From positions 15,707 through 79,706 of the forward strand of contig CAWINS010000073.1 of the NCBI GenBank assembly GCA_963837335.1: a stretch of 64,000 bases of DNA. Reading direction: 5' to 3'. This DNA comes from RYN-230 sp963837335 (GTDB taxonomy: Bacteria; Actinomycetota; Actinomycetes; Streptosporangiales; Streptosporangiaceae). Shown piece after piece: positions 25,817 through 35,242 of the stretch. How positions within the stretch are numbered: position 1 is the stretch's first letter; each line of letters opens with the position of its first letter. A program made the translations under genes and the position numbers. A model generated the notes under the pieces. The model saw only the letters and a program-made list of their open reading frames with translations. It was not told the DNA's origin and made no database searches.

Positions 25817-27174
25817 GTGACACCACCCTGGACGACCTCTATCGTCAGCTGCTGATCCTCCGCGAGACCCGCATCGCGCACGGCGCCATCAGCGGTGACA
25901 CCCTGCTCATCGACCCCGCCGCGCAGACCGCCACCCTGGTGGACTTCCGCAACGCCGTGTCGAACGCCTCGCCGGACCAACTCGATCGCGACATGGCTGG
26001 CGTCATCGCGGCCGCCGCCGTCGCGGTCGGCGCGGACCGGGCGGCCTACTCCGCGGCCCGGGCCCTGGACGCGGAGGTGCTTGCGGGCGCCCTCCAGCAT
26101 CTGCACCGCGCGGCTCTCGACCCCATCCTGGGCCGCACCCTGCGCAGCCAGCGCGGGCTCCTGGATGAGGTCCGGCAGCGGGCCGCCCAGGCCAAGTCGA
26201 TCAGCGTCCCGAAACTGGTGGAGCCCCGCCGGGTGAGCTGGCCCACGCTGATCATGGTGGTGGGCACGCTCATCGGCGGCTGGGCCCTCATCGGGGTCCT
26301 CATCGACGTGTCCCAGTCGTTCGACACGGTGCTCGGGGCCAGCTGGCTCTGGGTCATCGTGGCGTTCGTCCTGGCCCAGCTGGCCTTCGTGGCGTCGGCC
26401 GTCGAAGCCATCGGCAGCGTGTCCGGGCCACTCCCGTTCGGCCGGGTGGTGGCGGTCGAGGTGGCCAACTCGTTCAGCGCCCTGGCCGGCGGGACCGCCG
26501 CCGTCTTCGCCACCCGGGTGCGTTTCTTCCAGCAGCAGGGTTATGACGCGTCGGTGGCGCTGAGCTCGGGCGCCATCATGACCACCTCCAGCTGGATCGC
26601 CACCGGGGTGCTGACTCTCGTCTCGTTGCCCTTCGCCTGGGGATCGATCCACATCGAAGCCACCCCCGAGTCCGGGGGGGATTCGAAACTGGTCTGGATC
26701 ATCCTGGCCGTGGTGGTGGCGGCTGGCCTGCTGATCGGCGTGGCCCTGATCGTGCCCAGGCTCCGCAGGCTGGCCGCCAGCAAGCTGCGGCCCAAGGTGC
26801 GCGACATCTGGGCCAACTTCAGGCAGGTCGCCAGCTCCCCGCGCAAGCTGGTGCTCCTGATCGGCGGCTCGTTCGCCCAGGAACTGGTCGTGGCCATGGC
26901 CCTGTCGGTGTCGCTGCGGGCCTTCGACGACCATCTCCGGTTGCCCACCCTGATCGTGGTCATCTTCCTGGCCGGGTTCATCGGCGGCATCTCACCGTCA
27001 CCAGGCGGCATGGGCGTAGTGGAAGCGGGAATGATCCTCGGCCTCACCGCGGCCGGCGTCTCCGAGGCCGACGCCACCGCCGCCGTTTTCATCCAGCGCC
27101 TGTTCACGTCGTACCTGCCGCCGATCTGGGGCTGGATCACTCTCGTCTGGATGCGCAAACGCGAATACCTGTGA
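25813..27174 (+). CDS. C-terminal half: kinase-like tail plus LPG-synthase transmembrane domain
   Basis: 453 residues from GTG 25813, whose GTGA overlaps the previous stop. The first about 135 residues finish the kinase-like fold (ARIAHGAISGDTLLID has the HGxxxxxN-like loop, then ATLVDFRNA in place of DFG). From about 150 comes the lysylphosphatidylglycerol synthase/YbhN-type membrane domain with eight or so helices, including FIGGISPSPGGMGVVEAGMI, the conserved PxPGGxGxxE signature. No aminoacyl-transferase (flippase partner) domain is present. Substrate is unknown; the family often moves or modifies lipids. Confidence 0.8.
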   Translation: MSDTTLDDLYRQLLILRETRIAHGAISGDTLLIDPAAQTATLVDFRNAVSNASPDQLDRDMAGVIAAAAVAVGADRAAYSAARALDAEVLAGALQHLHRAALDPILGRTLRSQRGLLDEVRQRAAQAKSISVPKLVEPRRVSWPTLIMVVGTLIGGWALIGVLIDVSQSFDTVLGASWLWVIVAFVLAQLAFVASAVEAIGSVSGPLPFGRVVAVEVANSFSALAGGTAAVFATRVRFFQQQGYDASVALSSGAIMTTSSWIATGVLTLVSLPFAWGSIHIEATPESGGDSKLVWIILAVVVAAGLLIGVALIVPRLRRLAASKLRPKVRDIWANFRQVASSPRKLVLLIGGSFAQELVVAMALSVSLRAFDDHLRLPTLIVVIFLAGFIGGISPSPGGMGVVEAGMILGLTAAGVSEADATAAVFIQRLFTSYLPPIWGWITLVWMRKREYL

Positions 27175-27261
27175 GGCCCCGGCGGTTACCAGGTCGCGGA
27201 CGGTCAAGGAGGTCGCGGGCAAGGATAGTTGACCGGGTGAGCACCCCCTTAGAGTGGTGAC

Positions 27262-27912
27262 ATGACCAGAGTGGTGGTTCCCCGCGGTCCTTATAAGAAG
27301 GGGATCAGGCGCCGCCGCGAGATCGTGGACGCCGCGTCGAGGATCTTTGCCCGCTACGGGTACGGGGGCGGTTCACTACGGCAGATCGCCGACGACGTCG
27401 GCGTCACGCCCGCCGCCCTGGCCCGGCATTTCGAGAACAAGTACGGCCTGCTCCAGGCCGTACTCGTGCACTGGGAAGAGGAAGTAGACCACAGCTTTGC
27501 CGGGGCCCACGGCCTGGAGTACTTCCGCGGCCTCCCGGGCCTGATGGAAGACCACACGACCGAGCCCGGGCTCATCGAGCTGCTGCTGACCCTCGCCACT
27601 GAGGCCACCGATCCGCACCACCCGGCGCGGGATTGGGCGGTCCAGCGGTACGCGAGGGTCATCGATCTGGGCGTCGCCTATCTCCGGGAGGCCAGGGACC
27701 TCGGCGAGATCGGTCCCATGACTGACGAGCAGATGGAGATCGAGGCCCGGGGCATCTTCGCCCTGATGGACGGCATGCAGCTGCAGTGGTTGCTCGATCC
27801 ATCGCTCCCGGTCGTGGCGATGTTCCAGGCCCAGCTCGACATGATCATGGAGCGCTGGACCCGCGGCGCCAAAACCCGGCGCCAGGCGTGGGAGCACCGG
27901 GCGCAGCCCTGA
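27262..27912 (+). CDS. TetR-family regulator
   Basis: 216 residues. A basic N-terminus (MTRVVVPRGPYKKGIRRRRE) leads into the HTH: IVDAASRIFARYGYGGGSLR, QIADDVGVTPAALARHFENK, YGLLQAVL. The C-terminal part (IEARGIFALMDGMQLQWLLD) is typical of actinobacterial TetR proteins that control sugar or transporter genes, with members acting as growth-condition repressors. Its target is not obvious; the ABC-transporter remnant converges on it and the split membrane protein precedes it by 87 bp. Confidence 0.9.
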   Translation: MTRVVVPRGPYKKGIRRRREIVDAASRIFARYGYGGGSLRQIADDVGVTPAALARHFENKYGLLQAVLVHWEEEVDHSFAGAHGLEYFRGLPGLMEDHTTEPGLIELLLTLATEATDPHHPARDWAVQRYARVIDLGVAYLREARDLGEIGPMTDEQMEIEARGIFALMDGMQLQWLLDPSLPVVAMFQAQLDMIMERWTRGAKTRRQAWEHRAQP

Positions 27913-27933
27913 TGACACCGCCCAGCCGGTCGG

Positions 27934-29234
27934 TCAGGGGTAGGGCAGGGCCGCGGAGAAGATGTTGCTCAGGGCCAGCCCGGCTCCGATCCCGGCCAGG
28001 TCCACCGCCATCCCCAGGAATCCGTCCAGCGGGTGTCCGGCCCCGGTGGCCACACCGAAAGAGACCAGCGTGAGCAGCGGCACCGCGATCATGGCCAGCG
28101 CCACGTCCTGGCCGGAGAAATAGGCCCTCAGGGAGCGGCGGTCACCCAGCGCCAAGGCCTCGTAGCCGAAGCTCGGCCCGCTCCGGCCGATCGAGTCGGC
28201 GTAGAAGATGCCGATGAAGGCGGCACCGAATCCGGCGCTGCCGAGCACCGCACCAAGATACGCCGGAGTCCGGATGGTGCTGACTGACACCGCAACCATG
28301 ATCACCGCGGTGATGCCCCAATAGATGAGCGAGGTGGGTTCGCGGCGCTGGTAGATCCAGAACCGCGCGGCCACGGTGCCGCGCAGGCCGTCCCGGGCGA
28401 ACGGCAGCGCAGCCCCGTGCACGGCCGAGGACTGCGTGGAGGTGTCCACCGTGACCAGGGCCCGGACGAGGGACCGGACCCACAGCCAGCCCAGCGCGAC
28501 GATGATGGCGCCCAGCACCGCCAGGCGGAGCAGGGCCGTCCCCAGGTGCCCGTCGGAGGCGTCCTGGATCGCGTGCGCGGCCAGGCCCGGCGGAATCCAG
28601 CGCAGCCAGGCATCGACACCATCGAAGCTCGCCGTGGTCAGCTTTCCCTCGGCGGTCAGTCTCGGCACCACCTGGGCGAAGCCTTCGTACAGCGCGAAGA
28701 GCGGGAGGATAAGGAGGACGGCGAAATCCTTGCCGCGGCGGCTACGCAGGAGCCCGGCCAGGCCCGTGGTCACGAACCGCGTCAGCGTCAGGCAGAACAG
28801 CACCTGCATCAGCACCGCGAGGACGGCGAAGACCTCCCCCGCCAGGCCATGAGCCAGCCCGATGGTCACCCCGAGCAGGCCGACCACGTTGGCCAGCGGC
28901 CAGGCGCCGGTAGCCGAGGCGGCCAGCAGCCCCACAGCCAGCGGGCGAGTACGCAGCGGGTACAGGGCCAGCGTGGCGGGATCCAGTGTCCCGTCGAGAC
29001 CGAAAGCGAGCAACGGCAGGATCAGCCAGCCGAAGGCGAACAGGGTGAACACGACCGTGGTCACGTCCACGGACGTGCTCTGGCCGCGCAGCGCCGCCAG
29101 AGCGGCGAATGTACCGACCGCCACCAGGCCGGCCGCCACCGTGCTGAAGATGAATGACGACCTTGGCCCGCCGAGGACCCGCGTAGGGCGTTCCCCAGCA
29201 GGCGCAGTTTCAGCTGGACGAGGAGCCAAGCCAC
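27934..29234 (-). pseudogene. ABC-2-type exporter permease, frameshifted near the start
   Basis: The natural start appears to be GTG 29234, reading AWLLVQLKLRLLGNALRGSS, which is the usual opening of this permease family. Two small insertions at about 29155-29180 then shift the frame before SFIFSTVAAGLVAVGTFAAL. From there the frame is open to 27934 with about twelve hydrophobic segments, e.g. PLAVGLLAASATGAWPLANV and SVSTIRTPAYLGAVLGSAGF. In relatives this pairs with an ABC-2 ATPase of unknown cargo. With its ATPase also broken, the transporter is probably inactive, unless the indels are sequencing errors. Confidence 0.75.
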
Positions 29235-29948
29235 GACAGTCCTTCCCCGCCCGTCCCCCGGGCCCCGACCAGGTCGATGAACGCCTGCTGCAGGGTCTTG
29301 CCCCCGCGCACCTGGTCAGTAGTGCCCGAGGCCACAATCCGTCCCTTGTCGATGATGGAGACGTGATCGCAGACCTGTTCAACCAGTTCCATGACGTGGC
29401 TGGAGAACAGCACCGTCGAACCGGAGCCGACGAATCGGGTCAGCAGCCGCCGGATCACGTCGGCGGACACCGGGTCCACACCCTCGAGCGGCTCGTCGAG
29501 GAACAGTACCGACGGGTTGTGGATTAAGGCACAGCCGAGCGAGGCCTTCTTGCGCATGCCGGTCGAGTAGTCGGCCACCAGGCGCCTCGCGTCCCCGGTC
29601 AGGTCCAGGACCTCCAGCAACTGGGCCGCCCGGGATCGCGCCTCGCCGGCGGGCAGGCCACGCAGCCGCCCCGCGTACTCCAGCAACTCCGCACCGCTGA
29701 GCCGCTCGAACAGCCGGGCATCCGCCGGGACCACGCCGATGACCGCCTTCGCGGCAGGCGGGTCAGCCCACAGATCCAGCCCGCTGATCTCTACCTGCCC
29801 GGCGTCCGGCCGGAGCAGGCCGGTCATCATCGACAGGGAGGTGGTTTTCCCCGCCCCGTTCGGTCCCGACCAGGCCGGCGAAGGAACCCGCCGCGATGTC
29901 CAGGTCAATCCCGGCCACCGCATCCTTGTCGCCGAAACTCTTGCGCAG
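29210..29948 (-). pseudogene. ABC transporter ATPase, frameshifted inside Walker A and 5'-truncated
   Basis: Frame one reads GLRKSFGDKDAVAGIDLDIA and AGSFAGLVG. One extra base at about 29864 breaks the P-loop, and the next frame continues PNGAGKTTSLSMMTGLLRPD, VIGVVPADARLFERL, YSTGMRKKASLGCALIHNP (signature), VLFLDEPLEGVDP (Walker B) and VLFSSHVMELVEQVC (H-loop). No ATG or GTG start is available; the region before GLRKSFG merges directly into the end of the phospholipase gene, 14 bases away. The first few residues normally seen are missing. Only a CTG at 29948 could start it. Confidence 0.8.
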
Positions 29949-29961
29949 CCCGGCCCGTCGA

Positions 29962-32082
29962 TCAGGCGATGCGACCCGCGTAGCGGCGCGCGAAGCCGTC
30001 GCCGGTGTCGGCGGTAACGGTCACGTCGTAGTACCCCTCAGCGTCCGTGGGCCAGTTGACGGTCTTCGGGTGGCCGAGAGCCACGCGGACGGTCTGGGGC
30101 TGACCCGCGTAGTCGTTCGGCGTGAGAGTAAAGACGACTTCCTCGTGCCCGTCGTTGGCCAGGGCCAGCCTGACTACGGGCCTGGGCCGGCTGACCAGCG
30201 TCGCGGCGACGGCCGGCACCGGCCCGGCATTGTGGCCGGCCGGGACGACGGCACCCGCGAACGAGGTGAGGAAGCCGTCCGGGCCGTGGACTGAGAAGGC
30301 GTATTTGCCGGCCGTCTGGCTGGTGTCCCAGGTGTAGGTCTTGTTGCTGCCCTCGACCACCGTGAACGGAGTGGCCGTAAGCGGCAGGTAGTCATCCGGG
30401 TAGACCGCGAGCGAGGCGCCGACCTTCCCGCGGACAGACATGGTGGCCGTTACCCGGCCACTGCCCCGGTTGACGACCGCATCCGCGTGCGGCTGGTGGA
30501 TGCTCGGCCGGTGCGGCCGGGCCCCGGGTTCCTGGACGGGGAACGTCTGCCCGCCCTCGGGCGGAGTCGTCACCGGCGGGAAGTTCTCCTCCTCGTCCGA
30601 CTGCGTGATCAGCGGCACCGTGTCCGGCAGGTCCGGGATGGAGAAGTCGGGGCGGGCGAAGTCGAAGGCGGCCGTCAGGTCGCCGGCGACCGACCGCCGC
30701 CAGCCAGTGATGTTGCGGGCCCGCACCCCGCTCCAGGTCTCCAGGAACTGCAGCATCGAGGTGTGGTTGTAGGTGTTGGAGTCCACGTAGCCGCCGCGGG
30801 TCCACGGCGAGGCGATGATCATCGGCACCCGGCTGCCGAAGCCGATCGGCAGCCCGTCGATGAACTCGTTCTTCACGCTCGTCTCGGGTGCCGGGGGCAG
30901 CACGTGGTCAAAGTAGCCGTCGTGCTCGTCGTACGTGATGAACAAGGCGGTGCTGTTCCACAGGTCCTGGTTGCCCATCAGCGCCTCGAGCACCGCCCGG
31001 ACGTAGTGGGCGCCGTAGCTCGGGCTCGCCGCCGGGTGCTCGGAGTACTCGTACGGCGCCACGATCCAGGAGACCTGCGGCAAGGTGCCCGCAGTGGCGT
31101 CGGCGATGAACTGGGCCAGCACGTGGTTGACCTGGTTCGGGCCGAGCGGCACGCCGGCGTTGGGCAGCCAGGGCTGGACCGCGCCACGCTTGGCCAGTTC
31201 CTGCCCCGCCGGCGTGGTTGCGTTCTCCGAGTTCTCGTACTGCTGGTAGAACCACAGCGGGTTGTCGCCGTAGTCGCCGACCCAGCCGTCGACGCCGCCG
31301 CCGTCCCCGACCTCATGGTTGGTGTAGACCTGCCAGGTGAGCCCCGCCCGCTGCAGCAGCTCGGGGTAGGTGGTTATGGCGCCCGCGGGGAAGTCGGCGA
31401 CATAGTCGTCCGGGTTGGTAATCCAGCCGCCGCTCGTGCCGGTCCAGAAGTACATCCGGTTCGGGCTCGTCGGAGCAAGAATCGCCTGATGGTAGCCGTC
31501 GCAGATGGTGAACGCGTCGGCCAGGGCGTACTGGAACGGGATGTCGGCGCGGGTGAAGTAGCCCATCGTCTGCTCGGTCTTGGCCGGCACCCAGTTGTTC
31601 CACAGGCCGTTGTTGCGGGCGCTGTGGTCGCCGTCCCAGCTGTGGTCCAGGTCCCCCGCGTTCTGCGCGTTCACCTTCGACGAGTCCATGTGGAACGGCA
31701 GCAGGTAGCCGAGGTCCGTCCGGGCCGTGTCCGGCTGCTCGAAGATGGTGGTGCCGTTCGGGTACTTCAGCGCCTGCTTGTCGGCGAAGCCACGCACGCC
31801 CCGCAGGCTGCCGAAGTAGTGGTCGAACGACCGGTTTTCCTGCATGAGGATCACGACATGCTTCAGATCGGCGATCGTCCCGGTGAGGTGACCCGGCTTC
31901 GCCGCCGCGGCGGCCCTGGTCGTCCCGCCAAGCTGGGTGTCCGCGCCCGCGGCGACCGCCACCCCGGCGGCCGTGCCTAGCTGGAGAAACCGGCGACGGC
32001 TGACGGCGGCCCGGAACGGCGCCAGTGAGCGGTAGTCGGTGGCCGGGCTGGCTGCTTCCCTGCGGTCGTCTGCGTTGTCCAT
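29962..32082 (-). CDS. Tat-exported phospholipase C (phosphoesterase family)
   Basis: 706 residues from ATG 32082. A twin-arginine signal (VSRRRFLQLGTAAGVAVAA, about 30-48) directs export. The phosphoesterase domain starts at HVVILMQENRSFDHYFGSLR (metal ligands Glu/Asn) and includes GYFDHVLPP with the YDEHDG motif and SHIPPY-like VPMIIASPWTRGGYVDS. Two C-terminal beta domains (about 560-700) match the DUF756 repeats of phosphocholine-preferring PLCs (GKVGASLAVYPDDYLPLTAT, TYTWDTSQTAGKYAFSVHGP). It would cleave phospholipid head groups outside the cell. GAGAGGA is upstream at a rather long spacing; an ATG at 32127 is an alternative start. Confidence 0.92.
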   Translation of the reverse strand: MDNADDRREAASPATDYRSLAPFRAAVSRRRFLQLGTAAGVAVAAGADTQLGGTTRAAAAAKPGHLTGTIADLKHVVILMQENRSFDHYFGSLRGVRGFADKQALKYPNGTTIFEQPDTARTDLGYLLPFHMDSSKVNAQNAGDLDHSWDGDHSARNNGLWNNWVPAKTEQTMGYFTRADIPFQYALADAFTICDGYHQAILAPTSPNRMYFWTGTSGGWITNPDDYVADFPAGAITTYPELLQRAGLTWQVYTNHEVGDGGGVDGWVGDYGDNPLWFYQQYENSENATTPAGQELAKRGAVQPWLPNAGVPLGPNQVNHVLAQFIADATAGTLPQVSWIVAPYEYSEHPAASPSYGAHYVRAVLEALMGNQDLWNSTALFITYDEHDGYFDHVLPPAPETSVKNEFIDGLPIGFGSRVPMIIASPWTRGGYVDSNTYNHTSMLQFLETWSGVRARNITGWRRSVAGDLTAAFDFARPDFSIPDLPDTVPLITQSDEEENFPPVTTPPEGGQTFPVQEPGARPHRPSIHQPHADAVVNRGSGRVTATMSVRGKVGASLAVYPDDYLPLTATPFTVVEGSNKTYTWDTSQTAGKYAFSVHGPDGFLTSFAGAVVPAGHNAGPVPAVAATLVSRPRPVVRLALANDGHEEVVFTLTPNDYAGQPQTVRVALGHPKTVNWPTDAEGYYDVTVTADTGDGFARRYAGRIA

Positions 32083-32392
32083 GTCGATGACACCCACGTC
32101 CTCTCGGCTGTGCCGCAACGAGACCATCCAAGGGAATGTGAATCCCGCGTGCAACGGCCAGCAGTAGGCGGAGGGTGGATGTTTGGGCGAATCAGAGATG
32201 AACGCCCGACGGATGGCTGGACCGGACTCGATGACGATGACCATCCAGGCGGTGCACGTCACGGGCACGGCTCCTGTTCATCGGCCCAGAGCCTGAGCGG
32301 CGCAAGGTTCCACCGGAGGGTTCGCCAGCGACGGACGGAGTTGCGCCGCGTCCCGGTCAGCGCTTCTGTCGCCCGTGAACCACTGGTGATCG
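32083..32392. other. 310-bp upstream region of the phospholipase gene, no gene recognised
   Basis: Lies between the phospholipase start and the end of the next leftward gene. No convincing frame or clear dyad was seen. It should contain the phospholipase promoter. Confidence 0.45.
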
Positions 32393-32863
32393 TTAGCTGG
32401 GGCGGCCGGTGAGTGGCGCTGGATCCTGCCCTAGCGCCAACTGACGGCAGGCCAGCATCAGGGTTTCCGCCATCTCCACCTTCTCCGCGCTAGCGACTCG
32501 CTTACCGCCCGTTTGGCATTCGGCTTCATAGCGGACGCCCAGGGCACTGACCGCGGAGACGGGATCGCTCTCACACGCCACTACGGTCAGTTTCTTCGCG
32601 CTCTCCCGCAAGTACTTCCGCCGCCACCGGGTGGCGCCCCAGGTCCCCGCTGACTCGGACGCAGACCGCTTCAGCTCGTCAACGTACCGCATGATCCGCA
32701 TCGCCCTGATGAAGGCTTCACAGCCCTGCTCGTGATCCTCTTGCCGAGGATGACCTTTGGCTTTCGTGTGGTGAAGCGGTCCTCCGCACCGGACGCAGCA
32801 GATCAATCGGAGCGTCGCTGGACGTCGCCCCGGAGGCATTGGTGCCGGCCACGAGTACTGCAT
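32393..32863 (-). CDS. Hypothetical protein with N-terminal CxxC
   Basis: 156 residues from ATG 32863. LRLICCVRCGGPLHHTKAKG suggests a small zinc site. The rest is helical and charged: QGCEAFIRAMRIMRYVDELK, RWRRKYLRESAKKLTVVACE, EKVEMAETLMLACRQLALG. The open frame extends upstream to 33691, but beyond 32863 it is antisense to the AAA protein gene. No family recognised. The regular helical pattern and Lys content make coding plausible, but the evidence is modest. Confidence 0.45.
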   Translation of the reverse strand: MQYSWPAPMPPGRRPATLRLICCVRCGGPLHHTKAKGHPRQEDHEQGCEAFIRAMRIMRYVDELKRSASESAGTWGATRWRRKYLRESAKKLTVVACESDPVSAVSALGVRYEAECQTGGKRVASAEKVEMAETLMLACRQLALGQDPAPLTGRPS

Positions 32864-33038
32864 GATCAAGCCACCGCCTCCGCGAGAAAACCCTGACCAC
32901 GAGCATAGAGCCTGCCTGGGGTGGCGCTGGACGGCCACTGCTGCTGCTGTTGCTGCCTGACTCCTACCCGCCCTGAGGGGAGGGCGGCGAGCCACCCGCG
33001 ATTGACCGAGGTTAGCCCGCCTGTCTACCCTCGCATCT

Positions 33039-34331
33039 ATGCGGACTGCCCGACTGCGACATTCCGTCCTAGGCGTACTCCTCCTAGCTGTCTCAGCTGC
33101 CCTGTTGATGGTCTGGCTGTGGTTCGGCCATCTGTGGTTCGCGATCGTCACCGGCTTCGTTGTCGGGCTCGTGCTGATAGCCCTGATGCTCCGGAACGGA
33201 TGGCACCAGACGAGTCCGGAAAGCCTCGAATCACGCGGTTTCAGTCCGGAATCTGACTGGGATTCCAATCTGATGGATCCAGGCCTGCACCGAGAGATGG
33301 TCCCCATAATCCCGGCCTTCGGGCGCCGTGGGATATCCAATACCCCCAACCGGCGTCCGGCCGCCCAGCCGGCCCCCGGGTCGTTCGCCCGGCGGCGTGC
33401 GCCGACAGCCTGGAACGGCCAGCCCGACCGGCGGCGCGGCCGGCTTTCCCCGGAAGCCCTGGTCACGTTCGCCGAGGAGCGCGAGGCCGCCAGCATCGAC
33501 GAAGTGCTCGGCGCACTCGACCACGACCTGGTCGGCCTGGTGCCCGTGAAGCGGTGGATCGAGGACATCGCGCTGCTGCTCCTGGTGGACCGGGCCCGGC
33601 AGAGATTCGGCCTCGAGGCCCCCCGGCCAAACCTGCACATGTGCTTCACCGGCCCGCCGGGCACCGGCAAGACCACCGTGGCGCTGCGCATGGCCGAACT
33701 CCTGCACCGGCTCGGCTACCTGGAAAGCGGGCACCTGGTGCACGCCATGCGCGACGACCTGGTCGGCCAGTACATCGGGCAGACCGCACCCAAGACCAAG
33801 CGCGTGCTCGACCAGGCCATGGGCGGGGTGCTGTTCATCGACGAGGCCTACTATCTGTACCGCGCGGCCGACTCCAAGGACTATGGCCAGGAGGCCATCG
33901 ACATCATGCTGCAGGTGATGGAGAAGGAGCGCGACAATCTTGTGGTCATCCTCGCGGGCTACAAGGACCGGATGGACGACTTCTTCGAGAGCAACCCGGG
34001 CATGCATTCCCGGATCGCGCACCACCTCGACTTCGCCGCCTACGATGCCGACGAGCTCGTCGCGATCGGGCGGCTAATGCTCGAGCAGTCCAGTTACTAC
34101 CTGTCCCCGGGCGCCGAGGAGGCGTTCCGCCAGTACCTGTCCCGCCGGATGCGCGGGCCCCGGTTCGCCAACGCCCGCAGCGTGCGGAACGAGCTGGAAC
34201 GCACCAGGCTCCGGCACGCGCGCCGGGTGGCCACTGACGCCAGCCGCGGTTGGAACCGCGACGACCTGATGCGCCTTGAGCCATCGGACATCCTGCCTAG
34301 CTGGGACTTGCTAGACAGTGATCCGTCGTAG
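33039..34331 (+). CDS. CbbX-like AAA+ ATPase with N-terminal membrane anchor
   Basis: 430 residues. Two N-terminal membrane helices (VLGVLLLAVSAALLMVWLWF, then AIVTGFVVGLVLIALML, about 10-52) precede a Pro/Arg-rich linker and a CbbX/Spo0VK-like AAA+ module from about 150: LVGLVPVKRWIEDIALLLLV, Walker A FTGPPGTGKTTVALRMAELL (about 203), pore segment LVGQYIGQTAPKTKRVL, Walker B GGVLFIDEAYYLYRA, sensor 1 VVILAGYKDRMDDFF with NPGMHSRIAHHLDF arginine finger. CbbX remodels red-type Rubisco, but no Rubisco genes are here. Actinobacterial CbbX-like proteins often serve type VII secretion (EccA-like) or unknown targets. It ends 33 bp before the left att site, so it is chromosomal. Confidence 0.88.
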   Translation: MRTARLRHSVLGVLLLAVSAALLMVWLWFGHLWFAIVTGFVVGLVLIALMLRNGWHQTSPESLESRGFSPESDWDSNLMDPGLHREMVPIIPAFGRRGISNTPNRRPAAQPAPGSFARRRAPTAWNGQPDRRRGRLSPEALVTFAEEREAASIDEVLGALDHDLVGLVPVKRWIEDIALLLLVDRARQRFGLEAPRPNLHMCFTGPPGTGKTTVALRMAELLHRLGYLESGHLVHAMRDDLVGQYIGQTAPKTKRVLDQAMGGVLFIDEAYYLYRAADSKDYGQEAIDIMLQVMEKERDNLVVILAGYKDRMDDFFESNPGMHSRIAHHLDFAAYDADELVAIGRLMLEQSSYYLSPGAEEAFRQYLSRRMRGPRFANARSVRNELERTRLRHARRVATDASRGWNRDDLMRLEPSDILPSWDLLDSDPS

Positions 34332-34363
34332 CTGCCTCGTAGTGGCGCTCATGTAGGGGCCTT

Positions 34364-34414
34364 TGACGTGGGAGCCGCCTATCGGAATCGAACCGATGAC
34401 CTACGCATTACGAG
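34364..34414 (+). repeat. Left attachment site (51-bp direct repeat)
   Basis: Identical over 51 bp to 44184-44234. It contains the displaced 3' end of tRNA-Thr from the anticodon loop to just past the acceptor stem, and stops matching after ATTACGAG. It has no 5' tRNA half. Confidence 0.93.
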
Positions 34415-34507
34415 GAGGATTCAAGCCGTCCACGACCGTCCATCGAATCACTCCCGGCCTGTTCGCTGCGCTTCTTGTTCCGCCCACGTCCAAGGCTGTC
34501 CAGGGCC

Positions 34508-34532
34508 GCTGTTAGCAGATCCGTTAGCAAGA
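34508..34532 (+). promoter_or_regulatory. Putative integrase arm-type site, left
   Basis: Two GTTAGCA motifs spaced 13 bases apart, 93 bp inside the left att repeat. The 25-bp block matches 44129-44153 at about 22 positions and in the same orientation. Confidence 0.6.
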
Positions 34533-34620
34533 TCGGTTGAGCCAAGTCAAGCCGAGTCTGCCAGCCGCCGTGATCCCTGCAACAGCGGCCTGTCAGAGTT
34601 GGCTGACATCCTCTGTGGTT

Positions 34621-35242
34621 ATGGACACCCTGCGGTTTTGGCAGCTGATCGAGGATGCCCGCGGCCAGGTCGCGGATCCGGCGGATGATGAGGTGGTCGC
34701 GGCCCAGACCTCTGCCATGCTTGCCGATCTTCCGCGGGAGGAGATCGTTGCCGCCCAGCGTGTGTTGTCGGGCCTAATGGTGTCGTCGGCGGGTGAATCC
34801 TGTACCGGTGCCTGGCGGGGCCGGGTCCACATTGGGCCGCCGTTGACAAATGGCCGACTCCTACCGGACTGCGCTGTGGGCCGCCGCTTATCTGATCAAC
34901 GGGGGCTGCTCGGACGACGGCTTCGACTACTTCCGTGGCTGGCTGATCGTGCAAGGCCGTCAGGTGTTTGGGCAGGCCGTGGGCGACCCCGATGCACTCG
35001 CTCACCTAGCGGTCATCCCTCTGGCGCCAGGCCGTACATTCCTGGAATGTGAGCCTGCCCTGTATATCCCCGCACAGGCTCACAGAGCCGCGACAGGTGA
35101 GCAACTCCCAGCCGACGCGTACACGCCTGCTCCCCGAGAGCCAGTCGGCGGATGGGACTTCGACTTTGACGACCATCTGGAGATGAAGCGCCGACTGCCC
35201 CGCCTGGCCAGACTCTGCTGGCCTGACGAAGTCGCACCCTGA
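34621..35242 (+). pseudogene. DUF4240 protein gene interrupted by about 73 bp
   Basis: ATG 34621 reads MDTLRFWQLIEDARGQVADP through PREEIVAAQRVLSGLM (to about 34775). The family then continues SYRTALWAAAYLINGG, CSDDGFDYFRGWLIVQGRQV, FGQAVGDPDALAHL in a different frame from 34850. Between them lie about 73 bases of unrelated sequence, not a multiple of three, so the protein is cut. SYRxxLWxAAYxINGGCSDDGFxYFRxWLI is the DUF4240 hallmark. The downstream part alone (130 residues from ATG 34850) would lack the N-terminal helices. Function of DUF4240 is unknown. Confidence 0.75.

Noticed and set aside
33039..34331. Rubisco activase function for the CbbX-like protein
   Set aside because: No Rubisco genes in the window and the protein has a membrane anchor absent from CbbX.
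34364..34414. A second tRNA-Thr gene
   Set aside because: Only the 3' half is present, with no D arm or 5' acceptor strand; it is the displaced att repeat.
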